A stretch of 64,000 nucleotides of DNA from Akebia trifoliata (GCA_017979445.1 CM030714.1:39568308-39632307), one strand, 5' to 3'. Shown: positions 37,330-47,808, numbered from the stretch's first letter. Numbers and translations: made by a program. Notes: a model not told the origin generated them from the sequence alone.

Positions 37330-37535
37330 TTGGGGTTGCTTTTTTTTCCTTTTTCTGTTTTTTCTGGTGTAAAGTTAATCTGAAGATCAAGGGTGTATTT
37401 TTTGAGGATTTTTTTATTTAGGTGGGATTCTTTATGTGAGGACTAGTGGGTTTTGAGTCGTCCTTGTACATTCTCTTTTTCCTCTTTTATTAATATAATT
37501 TACACTTATAAATAAAAATAAAAATAAAAATAGAA
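37330..37535 (+). mobile_element. LINE 3' UTR remnant with A-rich tail
   Basis: T-rich 3' UTR-like sequence ending in TTATTAATATAATTTACAC and an (AATAAA)-like repeat tail, as seen at plant LINE ends. No coding remnant. Confidence 0.4.
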
Positions 37536-37589
37536 GCTCTCTTAAAAATGCAGCTTGGGTACTTATCCAAAAAAAAAAAAAAAAAGGCA

Positions 37590-37985
37590 GCTTGGGTCAC
37601 TTCTGTGAGATCTCTCGGAGTCTTTGTTGAGCATGGGCTACTTCTTTCCGGGGGCAAAGTGGGTTCTTTGGTATATAACTCCCTTTGTGGTGGGCTGGGG
37701 CATTTGGAAAGAAAGGAATCATCGGCTCTTTGACGGGAAGGAAGCCTCCTTTGATGAATTGTTAGTGTCAATAAAAGGTTTTTATTTTCTTAGTGTAAAG
37801 TTTTTGTGGAGTTCGAAGGAGTTTTCTTTGATGACTTCATGGGGATATGTGATTGGGTTTGTAGATTGTAATAGCTGCTTTGGGTTGGTTTGTTTCTCTA
37901 TACTCTTTCTTGATGGCCATCTCGACCACTTTTTATATAAATTGCATTTACCTATCAAAAACACAATTTTTTTTTGCTGAAATTC
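37590..37985 (+). mobile_element. 5'-truncated LINE end just upstream of THO7
   Basis: The plus-strand frame from 37624 reads VLWYITPFVVGWGIWKERNH and RLFDGKEASFDELLVSIKGF, the C-terminal segment after the zf-RVT of plant LINEs. It is followed by a tail ending ACCTATCAAAAACAC. The insertion ends about 140 bases before the THO7 start codon. Confidence 0.7.
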
Positions 37986-38123
37986 AAACTGGGCGGTGGG
38001 ATCTTCAGCGAACTTGCTATCAGATATAATCATGCATTTGTTATGCTGTTGACACAAAGTATTCCCATATGTATTTACATTTACTTCTACTGTAGGCTTG
38101 GAGTAATTCTCTACCGTTCAAAA

Positions 38124-39839
38124 ATGTTGGTAAAGGGCAGGAAAGTTTCTGGCAGAGGAGAAGAGATGACTGCACATTATGCTTTTGGTCCCCTTGAAGA
38201 CGATACGATCATCAAACACAGACTTCTCACCCGAACCACAACCACAAGGGGTGAGCCCCCATTGAAGAAACTTCAGAAGAAGTTCGTATCTTTTACCCTC
38301 GAGATCGACAAAGATGCAGATAACTATAGTGTATGTGAGAGGTTGTACAGAGCCTTCTTACAAGAGATGACCACCTTTGAGCTTCCACTCCTCAAGAGCA
38401 AGGCAGTTATTGATGCAAACCTCAGAGAGAAGGAGAACTTTAACGAACTCCAAGAAGAAATACGCCGACAGATCTTGCAAGCTCAAGCTGATATCGAAGA
38501 TCTGAAGAAACAGTTGGAAGAGAGTAAGATTGAAAGGCAGCACAAGGAAGAATGTGAGGCAATCAGGAAATTGATAGCTATGCAGCCGCCTAGATCAGAG
38601 ACCCAAAAGATTATCACGGATCTCGAGAAAGAAATTGCAGTGTTGGAGGCCGAGAACACTGCTGGGTCAAGGACATTGGAGCTTCGCAAGAAACAATTCT
38701 CTCTTCTATTGCACGTGGTAAGTTGGATTTCACATTTACTTTGTATTGTTTTTTTTATCAAAATATTTTTTTGAGGAAGATGTAGAGATGGTGAGGTATA
38801 AATAAATGTATGGAATCTCTCTAACACTGCATATGTGCATTGGTTAAGCACGACATAGATATCTCTCTCGCTCACAATTTCAACACTTTATTTCTTCTAA
38901 GGTATATTCTTCCATGAAATGGTTTGAGATTGAGAGTGTTGGTATCAAAGCATCATCCCAAATATATGGGGTCGGCCATTTTTTGATTCCATATCACAAT
39001 TTTTAAGCATTTGAGTGTTTCTAGTATCTATATTCCCCCAGTCTCCGATTGTAAAAAGTGGCCATTTGCATTGTTTCTTTTGATTCCTCTTTCTATTTTA
39101 TTTTCATTTTTTGTTCTCTTTTGTTGAGTGTATATTTTCCTCTACTCTTGGGTGTGTCATACTCCAGTTAAGCCATGTGACCCTCTTATATTTGTAGTTG
39201 TCCCCTTCTCCAACAGATTGGTCTTTTGGGGTAGTTGGTTGGTTAACATGGTATCAGAGTGCTTTGTTCATAACGGTCATAGGTTTGATTTTTTCCACCC
39301 TTACGGGTGAGGGGAGGGTTGAGTGTATATTTTTCTCCGCTCTTGGGCCTGTCATACCCTAGTTAAGTCCTGTGACCCTCTTATATTCATAGTTCTCGCA
39401 TTCTCTAAGAGATCGGTCTTTTGGAGTAGTTGGTTGGTTAACATAGTGTTAGAATGCTATGGCCGTGTAAGTCACAGGGTCAATTTTTTCCACCTGTACG
39501 AGTGAGGGGGAGTGTTGAGTGCATATTTTCCTCCACTCTTGGGTGTGTCATACCCCAATTAAGCCTTGTGACCCTTTTATATTCACAGTTCGCCCCTTCT
39601 CCCAATTATACCTACGTTAATTTCTTTTATAGAAATGTGGGTCATGAAATGTATGACGATTTGTATTCTGACCCATTTATCTTTTGTTATATTTCCCATC
39701 TTCGCAGGTGGATGAGTTGCAAAATACCATAGAGGAGGAGCAGAGGAGTTTGGCTGAGGAGCTTAGAGTTGCCATGGAAGAGCAGAAAAACAACATAGAG
39801 GATGCTAATGGTGGTCTAGAAGCCATGGCTGTGGATTAG
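38124..39839 (+). CDS. THO7: THO complex subunit 7 (two exons)
   Basis: THO7 is a nuclear subunit of the THO/TREX complex, which couples transcription to mRNA packaging and export and, in plants, supports small-RNA production. Exon 1 is 38124-38717 (198 codons) and exon 2 is 39708-39839 (44 codons with TAG), giving 241 residues. The ATG opens [20 protein letters not shown]; further marks are [40 protein letters not shown], a long heptad coiled coil, and [10 protein letters not shown]. The junction is strongly supported: CACGTG before GTAAGT, and TTCGCAG before GTGGATGAG, joining LLLHV to [19 protein letters not shown]. An acceptor-like CTACTGTAG at about 38081-38095 suggests a 5' UTR intron. 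The frame is intact throughout, so this is the best candidate for a working gene in the window. Its intron carries a TRIM array. Confidence 0.93.
39122..39603 (+). mobile_element. Tandem TRIM element (LTR-internal-LTR-internal-LTR) in THO7 intron
   Basis: Three copies of a 127-bp unit, TGTTGAGTG...GGTTAACA, at 39122-39248, 39317-39443 and (partial) 39513-39603. The first is followed directly by TGGTATCAGAG (39249-39259), an initiator-Met primer binding site. Each internal part is about 70 bp and ends in a purine tract (GTGAGGGGAGGG, GTGAGGGGGAG) before the next unit. LTRs beginning TG and ending CA with adjacent PBS and PPT define a terminal-repeat retrotransposon in miniature. The second PBS is degraded (TAGTGTTAGAATG). 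Confidence 0.8.
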
Positions 39840-39986
39840 TGATTTGTGGTGTTATGTTCTCTCAGGGCTGGTTTTGGTTTATATGAGTAGAATTTATTTT
39901 TATCCTCTTAGACAATTAATTAGAGGACCCTAAGAGGGTTTATATTAGAAGATAATGTCAAATTCTAGCTGATGGGATAAATACAA

Positions 39987-41102
39987 GGGAAAATTATTTA
40001 AAGGACCCTGGTGGATGGACTTTTTTACGAAATAGTCATTAAGTTTTGGGCGGTCTCTTTATAGTCCATTTGGTAAAATTTTCTTTTCTTAATGGTCCTT
40101 GAACCTCATCTCACGTTTGTAATGTCTTTGAAATACCTAAACCACCATTTTCTAATATCCTTCACTTAGTTAAGTTTTAAAATGGCTTATTTTTATTAGG
40201 AATGCTGGATAGAGGATAATATTTTCTTAATTTTGAATATTTAGACTTTTTATTATTTATTTTGATGTTTCATAAAAAGAAATAATAACGAAATTGAAAT
40301 AATTTTTTTTATTTTTTATGATTATATTGTTATTTTTTCTTTGTGATTATAATATATGCATTTTGGGTATTTTGATTATAGTATTGAAGTTGAAAAAACA
40401 GAAAATTTGATTCACGTTATAGTGTTGAGTTCACTTTTTATTGTTTAGTTCAACATTTAGTGTCGCACTCACCACATTAGCGTTGAATTTATCACTTTTT
40501 ATTATCTAATTCAACAATTTTAATTATTGTCGAGTTTGACAATATATTCATTAAAATAGAAGTTGAACTCGATGGTAATTAGAGTTAGACAATAAAAATA
40601 TTGAAATAGACAATAAAAAGGGGTGAACTTGACATTGTAAATATGATCAAGATTTTTCAATTTTATTTTTGAGTTCAATACTAGATAAATTTTCTTGAAA
40701 TATCTAAAATGCATAAATCATAGTTGTAAATAAAAAATTAAAACACAATTGTAAAAAAAAAAATTAGAATCTCAACTTATTTCTTCAAATTTTTTTTTTT
40801 TTGATAAATCATAAAAAAAAAAAAAAAAAAAACGTTTAAATGTTCAAAATTAAGATAATCTCATTCTCCATTCATGATCAAAGATCGTTGGAAATGACCA
40901 CAATCACTATTGAAAAACCTAACTAAGTGAAGAAGATGAGAGAATGGTAGTTTAGGTATTTCAAAAACATTATACATGTGAGATGAAGTCAGGGACCATT
41001 AAAAAAAGAAAAATTTACTAAATAGACCATTAAGAGATTGCCCTAAACTAGGGACTATTTAGAAAACAATCCCTCCGTCAAGATCCTTTAAGTAATTTTC
41101 CC
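39987..41102. mobile_element. Mutator-like foldback element, nearly fully palindromic, 1116 bp
   Basis: It starts GGGAAAATTATTTAAAGGA and ends with the complement TCCTTTAAGTAATTTTCCC. The arms pair over at least 260 bp and, with indels, almost to the centre near 40545 (for example AGTTCACTTTTTATTGTTTA on the left against AGTTCACCCCTTTTTATTG on the reversed right). It is flanked by a 9-bp target duplication, TAAATACAA (39978-39986) and TAGATACAA (41103-41111), with one mismatch. The 9-bp duplication and long TIRs indicate a non-autonomous Mutator-like element. No coding capacity. Confidence 0.85.
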
Positions 41103-41111
41103 TAGATACAA

Positions 41112-41755
41112 TACTATTTTGATCTCTAATTATTTGATATTATCTTGAAATATGATAGTGCGTATCAATGTATATCATATTACTATGCTTTTTATTACAG
41201 ATCATCCATCAAACTCACTGTGATCAATATGAATGCCAAAACTGATAACCTACTAGAGATGGAGCTTCTTAGAAGTTTTGTTAATGCCTATATAAGTTGA
41301 ATAAATTGTTGATGAAATCTGCTTGACTCACTATCAGGGCTTGTTCAAGAAAAATGATTTCAAATCCAAATATGTAGAAGAGGAGCTAATAGCTCAACTT
41401 AAATAGGCCTAGATTAGGTCATCATCTATTTATGCTATATTGAAACTTATTGGATGGTATTATCTCACCCAAAGGGTGGGGAAAAACCAATGTTTGAAAC
41501 TTACCAGATTTTTTTATCCGAAAATGAGATTTGAATTTTTATAGGGCATGACGAACTTGATTATGAACGATTAAGAAGTTCAAAAATAGATGAGGGGCCC
41601 TTCAGCATGAGAGGAGGTTGGTTGTCTTGTATTCGGAGGTTCTTTAGGTTGAAGAAGTAATTCATCAATGGGGATGTGAAAATGGGGATCTATTTTCTTG
41701 CGCAAATTGAACCGTACATAATTTTCTTTTTGAGTCATGATAATCTGACTCCTCC
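41112..41755. other. Non-coding stretch, nothing recognised
   Basis: No gene or defined repeat seen. Confidence 0.5.
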
Positions 41756-41866
41756 ATGTGGCATGTATTAGAATCATAGATTTTATGTCTCGGGATACAC
41801 ATTTCATAAATATGTGCAGTTGTGTATCCTGACAAAAAAGATCTATGGTTCTAGCACATGCCACAT
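41756..41866. mobile_element. Hairpin MITE 1 (GATACACA family)
   Basis: ATGTGGCATGTATTAGAATC...GATACAC on the left pairs with GTGTATCC...GGTTCTAGCACATGCCACAT on the right, with a short loop. It resembles the neighbouring hairpin 41952-42070 in arm motif order (AGAATC or AGAACC, then TAGAT, then CGGGATACAC). Confidence 0.65.
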
Positions 41867-41951
41867 CTAGAAAGTATTTTGAGTATGCTACATGGGGGAG
41901 TTAGAAAAAATATCATTACTCTTTGAGTTGTGATAATATGACACTCTCATT

Positions 41952-42070
41952 TGACACACAACTCCATAACAGAATCGTAGATCAATTTCCTCGAGATACA
42001 CAAGAAAATATTTATGATTATGTGTATCTCGAGGCAATTGATCCATGGTTCTGTGATTGGGTTGTGTGCT
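41952..42070. mobile_element. Hairpin MITE 2 (GATACACA family)
   Basis: The left arm CACACAACTCCATAACAGAA...CTCGAGATACACA pairs with TGTGTATCTCGAG...TTCTGTGATTGGGTTGTGTG on the right. The CTCGAGATACAC core is perfectly inverted. Further matching sequence outside (GGGGGAGTTAGAAAA against TTTTCTAATGCCCCC) suggests the full element is longer than the hairpin. Confidence 0.65.
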
Positions 42071-42493
42071 AAGGGGGCATTAGAAAATCCTTACACTTAC
42101 TCTTTTCTTTTGAGTCGTACGAGATTTTCTAACTCCCTTTTTGACAAACTCCACCCCCATAACTCTCTTGATGCATTATCTCTTCAGGAGAGTTTGTTAG
42201 AGGGGGAGTCATTTTATCATTATTCTTTTCTTTTGTGATGTATAAGATCATGTATATCTTCTTCAACACAAAAGAAAAGCAAAGGTAAAGGATCTGATGT
42301 GGCAATCAAATGATTGTTTTTAAGGATATTGGTAATGGTAAGATGTAGTCAACAATGATGATTAGTATATATCTGATATCATAGCAAAGATTGAAAAATT
42401 ATTGAATCTCTTATATATATAATTAATTACAAGAACCCTAAGAGGGTAAATATAGAAGATAATAACTCTATGCAACTCAATTTTCATAGTTAG
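42071..42493. other. Non-coding stretch before Tat LTR
   Basis: Contains the outer arms of the hairpin MITE (near 42080-42240) but no gene. Confidence 0.4.
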
Positions 42494-43070
42494 TGTCCGG
42501 TCGAAATCTAGTGGACGACTTTGATGAATTCAACCACACTGATCCAAAGTCGTTACTAGTACCTCCCTCCTCATGGCGACGTGATACTTGTCAAAATCAC
42601 TCCGACACTTAAGTTAAAGAAGCAGATGAATAATTTAATGAAACTGGTTATACTTCTGATCCTCCCAAAAGATTCTCTTCAATAGTGCTTATTGTGCTAT
42701 TTATAGTGCCTTACCATGAATAAGGGTTTTTTGCTTTTCAGGCGGTAATCCTGGGATATCCTCTGTGGAGTTGTTTACCTAACGAGGATCTTCTGGATTG
42801 ATCATATTATACTGTAGAGATTTCCTCCAAGATCTCTGAGATTGACGTACGCGTATTAGACTTACAGTTATTTTATGACCCAGTCTGCCCAGTTTGGCTG
42901 ACTTGAATTTGCTTAATGTTGTGCTGTTCTTCTGGCCTGGCTAGAGAGGTCTCTACTCTAACCTGCCCTGCTCAAAGTGTAGCGCCTGTATGCTGATCTG
43001 TTCCTGGTACCACTTAACCGATTTGGACACGTGTATGACTTAAATTAATGTATAATTATTTCCCTCTACA
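42494..43070 (-). repeat. 3' LTR of Tat-lineage Ty3/Gypsy element (minus strand)
   Basis: Related to 62362-62936: shared GATACTTGTCAAA, GTGCTATTTATAG and TTGGACACGTGTA. On the minus strand it opens TGTAGAGGG and contains a TATA box, CTATAAATAG (plus 42697-42706). The adjacent bases 43071-43090 read on the minus strand as a purine-rich tract (CGAGAGAGGATAAT), as expected of a PPT before a 3' LTR. Confidence 0.7.
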
Positions 43071-43559
43071 ATTATCCTCTCTCGAGGAGGCGAAAGGTCT
43101 TTTCATCTCCTCAAGACATGTTTTTGTTTTCTTATTGACTACCTTGATCTTCATAATTGTGTCAGCTCTTTCCGAATCAACGCATTCAATGTAACGTCGT
43201 TTCAAATTTCTTCTAACGACTGAGATGGATTATTCTTCATCTGTGTCCGTTCACATGTCCCACTACCTTCTGCATTATCCTCAATCTGCGATGCTTAAGT
43301 TGGACTAGAGTTATCAGGTGTACGTGCTCTACTATCTATCCTTATAAAATGGGGACTTAGCACTCATTTCTTTTCTTATTATGTTAACACTCTGAAATTC
43401 TGTCTCTTTGCTCTTGGGAAAATCTCTTTCTCTCTCTTTTCTTGCTTCATTGCTACTGTACTGTTAACTCTCCTCAAATCGAGGTATCTTTTTCTTTAGC
43501 CTTCTCTTTTCTACATATTTACTTTCTTAATGGTTGTTATTGCATCTCAACTTCGGGGG

Positions 43560-44020
43560 AGTCTCTACATTCCCGCCTCTGTAAATATTCGGGGTCAGCG
43601 AGGACCCTGATATTCCTGGCAAATGCCGTCAGGGAGAAATTTTGGTCTACATTGGCCAAATTAGAGCTGGCCTCAACTTCATTCTTTCTCCCTTCTTCCG
43701 AGAGGTACTGAGTAAAATAAACTGGGTTCCAGGCCAAACGTATGGAAACTTCTACCGTCTGGTGGAGGTTGTGGAAAAGATGGGCATATCCCCCCAAATC
43801 TTCTTCTCTAGATACAACCTGAAGGCCATCTCCCAACGCCTGGGGTACTACTCGTTGTCCTTCAAGAGTGCAATAGTGACACTGGTTCATTATCTCCCTA
43901 ACTCTGACAAAGGATGGCATAAGGACCCTCTATTTATCTTTGGGGACTAGAAGTTTGCCCTTGATGTTCCTCGTGAGGGGTTTAGGGTCCCTCAGACCTT
44001 TCATGGTAATACTCATATGA
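43560..44020 (+). pseudogene. Antisense ORF of Tat element (putative gypsy-type transposon domain)
   Basis: Plus-strand frame reading IRAGLNFILSPFFREVLSKI, WVPGQTYGNFYRLVEV, SPQIFFSRYNLKAISQRLG, HYLPNSDKGWHKDPLF, then KFALDVPREGFRVPQTFHGN. This matches the plant domain annotated as putative gypsy type transposon (Transposase_28-like). It lies antisense to the Tat pol genes, between integrase and the 3' LTR, where Tat elements are known to carry an extra antisense ORF. It is interrupted by TAG at 43948-43950, at what is probably a Trp codon. Function unknown. Confidence 0.7.
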
Positions 44021-44114
44021 GATTACTGGCTGTGTCTTACTTTTCTATTCAATTCGACGACTTTATTTTACTTTTAACTGCTATCTTGCTTTCTTCATAG
44101 ATCTCGCCCCTGAT

Positions 44115-44590
44115 TAGTTTCCACAGTCCTCTTTGTGGATTTTTCCTAGAACTTCTCTTACCTCTTCTGGTGCTAGGCAATGCAGCAGTGGTCCTCCAAC
44201 AGACTTCCTGCACAAAATTTCATCTAGAATAATATACTTCTCTGCTCTATTCTTGACTCGTCTAGCCTCCTTGAGATCGCTGGGTAGCTCTCTTTGTTGT
44301 AGGAAAGCTAGGATTGGGTTCATCCATCCTTGGTCTACTGTGACCATTACTACATTGACCAATTTTGGTTCATCTATTGTAAGATATTCCTGTAGCCTAA
44401 TGGCAACTCTCTTTTATCTTGCCCCGCTAGCATTGAAGCTATGTAGGTCAGGGCGTCTGCATATCGGTTATTTGCTTGAGGTATGTGCTTCACTCTGATA
44501 TTTCTTACCTGAAGTATGGCAGACCTAATTTTCTCTAGATAAGACTGCATCTTGGGATTTTGTGTCTCGAATGTTCCGGTAATGTGATTG
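44115..44590 (-). pseudogene. Tat element RNase H end and integrase start
   Basis: Minus-strand reading: TGTFETQNPKMQSYLEKI, then VRNIRVKHIPQANNRYADAL (C-terminal RNase H), then WMNPILAFLQQRELPSDLKE, a region with LLHCLAPEEVREVLGKIHKE and DCGN (start of the integrase zinc-binding region). It is truncated within RNase H at about 44590 and within integrase at about 44115. Confidence 0.75.
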
Positions 44591-44840
44591 AAAAATGGGG
44601 TAAAAGAAAAAAGATAGGAAAAATTAAAGGGAAATTATTTTAAGGGGGGGAGAGAAACAATAAAGTAGGGCAGTTGGACCCCACTCCACTCTAGTTGGAG
44701 TGAGATGTTTATACCCATAATTATAACTAGAGTGGGACCCACCATTGTATTTCATATAGATGTAGCAAGCCACTTGTTTAGTTTTCAAAGTGAAGTTTGC
44801 TAATATCAAATAATTACTCATTCATGGAATGAACTTATAC

Positions 44841-46869
44841 CTTGAGAGATCCCTTAGCTCATTCTGGTACAACAACTGTAATAGATCGTAATCTAGCTTT
44901 GCAAGCTTTAGTAATGAATCATTCCGTATCATTTCTTCTTCATAGACAAATATATAGCGCCTCACGTTTAGTCTTGGCATACATTTGCAAAATGGTATAT
45001 ACAGGGCATGCTCTACTTCCACCTTAAGAGGAGAGCTTAGATGAGTTTTCATGGTCATTAGTTGTGTAGTAGTGAAAATGAGGGCTTGATCCAGTATATC
45101 TTCTCCTTGTACACTAAGATGTGCTGCTTCATATAGATGTAGCAAGCCTCTTGCATCATTAACTATGTTCTGTTTGAAGCTACCATCGGCTTCCGTGAAC
45201 TTCACAAACACATCTGTTTCATCACCCAGTTTTTCATGTTATGCGCATCATCTTTGGGATTAGAAGGGTAGAAGAGAAAATGAAATAAAGTTGGACGGGT
45301 ATTATTTGAAAATAAGGAGAAGATGAAAGACAATATTTAAAGTTGAAGGGTATTCTAGAAAATAGGGGAAAAGAGAAAAATCAATAGCCTTACAGGTACT
45401 CGTGGAAAAGAGAAAAAGAGAAAAAGACTAGCATTGAAAGTTTTTTTCAAGATTTATGACGAGATTAAGACCCAACCACTCTTACATGAAGACACATTAT
45501 ACCCTTGTTGTCGTGGAAGCAAAAAAACGAAGAGCAATAGTAAAGAGTTCATCATCATCATCTTCAGTATCAAAATAATGGTTATTGTATGCATTATATA
45601 TAGTTTTTAATGCTTCTTCGATCTCCTTTTTGGAGTGATATGCTACACCGAGTAGTTGGATGGTGTTGATCAAGTTCATTTTTTTGAGGAAACTTTCAGC
45701 AGCAACACTTAACAGTTTTTTCACCTCTTCTTTCAGCACTTCAACTCGTTGTATAATCTGTGGATTGGATGTCTGCATGTAACAAGAAGGGACCAAAAGA
45801 AAATTCTATCAATATTTTCTTGCTCTAATTATCATAATTTTAGTTACAAGGGTTATCCAAAAGTATTTTGATGGTAGGTGATTAAATTCTAATCCTGTTC
45901 AACACCATTGATTGTTCCTCTTTATTGCTATTCTTCCCCTATACCATCATAGTAAGATTGTTCTGAAAATTAAAAGATAATTTTCAAATCAGCTTTTGTT
46001 GTGGAATTCATAAGAAATGGAATATCGACAAGAGATTCATATGGGAAAACACACCTACCCTTGAACCTTTAAATAAAGATATATGAAAAGCCATTTCACT
46101 TCCACCATGTTTTTCAGATCTCATTTTGACGTCTTGTCTCATTCCTGAACAAGATTCACATTGGAAATTTGTATCGTCCATAAACGATAGCGAGATGACT
46201 TGTGCGAGTCATATCATTCTCGGATCCGATTTGAAATCAAGATTCTCATGCATTGAATCCCTTATAAACTAATGGAGGTGAACAAATAGCACCTTCTATA
46301 ATAGGATGCCTATACATCTAATCAGATTTTGGAATAGAGCTGTGTTGGCTCAAATAGAACCAATATGTTTGATTTTACAGAAATGACGAATTTATTGAAC
46401 TGCCTGTGTTTGTGAACCACTTTAAAGTTACAAAAGAAAAATAAAAATAAAAAAAATAAAATGCGTGCTTGCTTGTCATCAAAATAAAATGTCGAGAAAG
46501 CAACTTATTAACTTCCATGATGCGAAAATTACATTTACCAATCAAATCATCATCAAAACCTTAATATTTTTTTGATTGTCAAAACCTTAATATTTATTAT
46601 CAAAACAAATTAAATAAATAAATAAAAATATTTTAACACAACAAATTCTTTAAATGGATTTTAAACTCACGAATCAACTCGACCTCCATGGTTACTATAA
46701 AAGTAGAGGAATTGGGTTTGAAAAGCATGCTTACCATTTTATTATTATCTGTGGAGGACAAGAGGAAGTGGTCACTCCATACACTTGGATGATAATTTGC
46801 AGACTTACGGATCACCTCCTTTTTCTGATTCTTAGGAGAAGAAGGGGAACAAATCAAGGGTGAACTCAT
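44841..46869 (-). pseudogene. Terpene synthase, 5' half only (exons 1-3)
   Basis: Angiosperm terpene synthases (probably TPS-a, sesquiterpene type) cyclise prenyl diphosphates. Minus-strand exons: exon 1 is 46735-46869 (ATG at 46869, 45 codons, RKSANYHPSVWSDHFL in place of the usual RR-x8-W motif, donor ATG/GTAAGC). Exon 2 is 45487-45772 (acceptor [36 protein letters not shown]). Exon 3 is 44841-45213 (373 nt, acceptor GAAACAG, donor AAG/GTATAA, DARGLLHLYEAAHLSVQGED and ILDQALIFTTTQL). Exon order, phases and the exon 3 length fit the family. Exon 2 has an extra base in a T run near 45522. Exons 4-7, with DDxxD and NSE/DTE metal-binding motifs, are absent; Tat retrotransposon sequence starts about 250 bp downstream of exon 3. 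No activity is expected. Confidence 0.85.
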
Positions 46870-46959
46870 TCTCTATACACTAGAAATCTCTGTAAGTTAA
46901 ATTAAGCTTCAGAAAATGTGAGGGCTTCTCTCGATGCTCAAGAGTTATAAAACCTTTGG

Positions 46960-46968
46960 TATTTATAG
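46960..46968 (-). promoter_or_regulatory. TATA box of terpene synthase remnant
   Basis: CTATAAATA on the minus strand, about 90 bases before the exon 1 ATG. The foldback element cluster begins about 110 bases further upstream. Confidence 0.6.
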
Positions 46969-47078
46969 GCGTGGGCATTCTTCATATGGTCCCCCTTATG
47001 CTTTGGTCATCATTCATGATGTGTCAATGTCACCATTTTCTTCACTCTTGGATTTTTATATATATATATATATATATA

Positions 47079-47458
47079 GGGAAATGTTCAGCACCCTAAG
47101 TTTTACCACACACTTTAACAAACGTTTTTTGTCCTACATGGTTAGAAGTTTTGGAATGAGCTGATTTTTGGTGAGGATGATCTCTATGATTAGAAGATCA
47201 TCCTCCCCAAAAATCAGCCCATTCCGAAATGTTTAGCCCCATGTTTACACGTTGAAAAATCGTGGACCGTCCATTTTTTGTAAATCAATTTTGATGGGGT
47301 TAGAAGTTTTGGAATGAGCTGATTTTTGGTGAAGATGATCTCCTCACCATAGAGATCATCCTCACCAAAAATCAGCTCATTCCGAAACTTATAACCCATG
47401 TAAGACAAAACGTGTTTGTTAAAGTGTGTGGTAAAACTTAGGGTGCCGAACGGGACCC
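47079..47458. mobile_element. Dumbbell foldback MITE unit 1 (type A)
   Basis: 380 bp. The termini GGGAAATGTTCAGCACCC (left) and, reversed, GGGTCCCGTTCGGCACCC (right) extend into inverted arms with TTTTACCACACACTTTAACA. Inside are two hairpins of about 100 bp built on GAATGAGCTGATTTTTGGTG and its complement. They are separated by a core containing the palindrome TGGACCGTCCA. Preceded by a (TA)n run (47057-47078). Orientation is opposite to units 4 and 5. Confidence 0.85.
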
Positions 47459-47791
47459 TCAATGGCAAACTTTTTGGCAAAACATGAGTTAGAAGTTTTG
47501 GAATGGGCTGATTTTTGGTGAGGATGATCTCTACGGTGAGGAGATCATCATCACCAAAAATCAGCTCATTCCAAAACTTCTAACCCCATCAAAAACAGTT
47601 TACAAAAAATGGACGGTCCACGATTTTTTAACTTGTAAACATGGGTTAAAAGTTTTGGAATGGGCTGATTTTTGGTGAGGATGATTTCCTCACCGTAGAG
47701 ATCATCCTCACCAAAAATCAGCCCATTCCAAAACTTCTAACTCATGTTTTGAAAAATGTTTTGCCAAAAAGTTGGCCATTGAACGCTACCC
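47452..47791. mobile_element. Dumbbell foldback MITE unit 2 (type B)
   Basis: About 340 bp, with CAATGGCAAA-type arms (reversed right end GGGTAGCGTTCAATGGC). It has the same two hairpins and a TGGACGGTCCA core. It is fused to unit 1 through a shared GGGACCC with no TA run between, which suggests recombination or insertion into a terminus. Confidence 0.8.
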
Positions 47792-47808
47792 ATATATATA
47801 TATATATA

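Noticed and set aside
37974..38123. Upstream extension of the THO7 frame to 37974
   Set aside because: The extra 50 codons are LINE-tail and AT-rich sequence. The family N-terminus [12 protein letters not shown] begins at 38124.
39122..39603. Regularly spaced ~195-bp repeats that could suggest a CRISPR-like or satellite array
   Set aside because: The units have LTR ends, PBS and purine tract, and the repeats are far longer than the spacers. This is a eukaryotic TRIM array.
39128..39732. ORFs in the THO7 intron
   Set aside because: They read through TRIM LTR units; the splice junctions to either side are strongly supported by protein continuity.
46120..46260. Third member of the CATGGTTTTAAA hAT MITE family
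   Set aside because: Only partial end similarity and no target duplication could be found.
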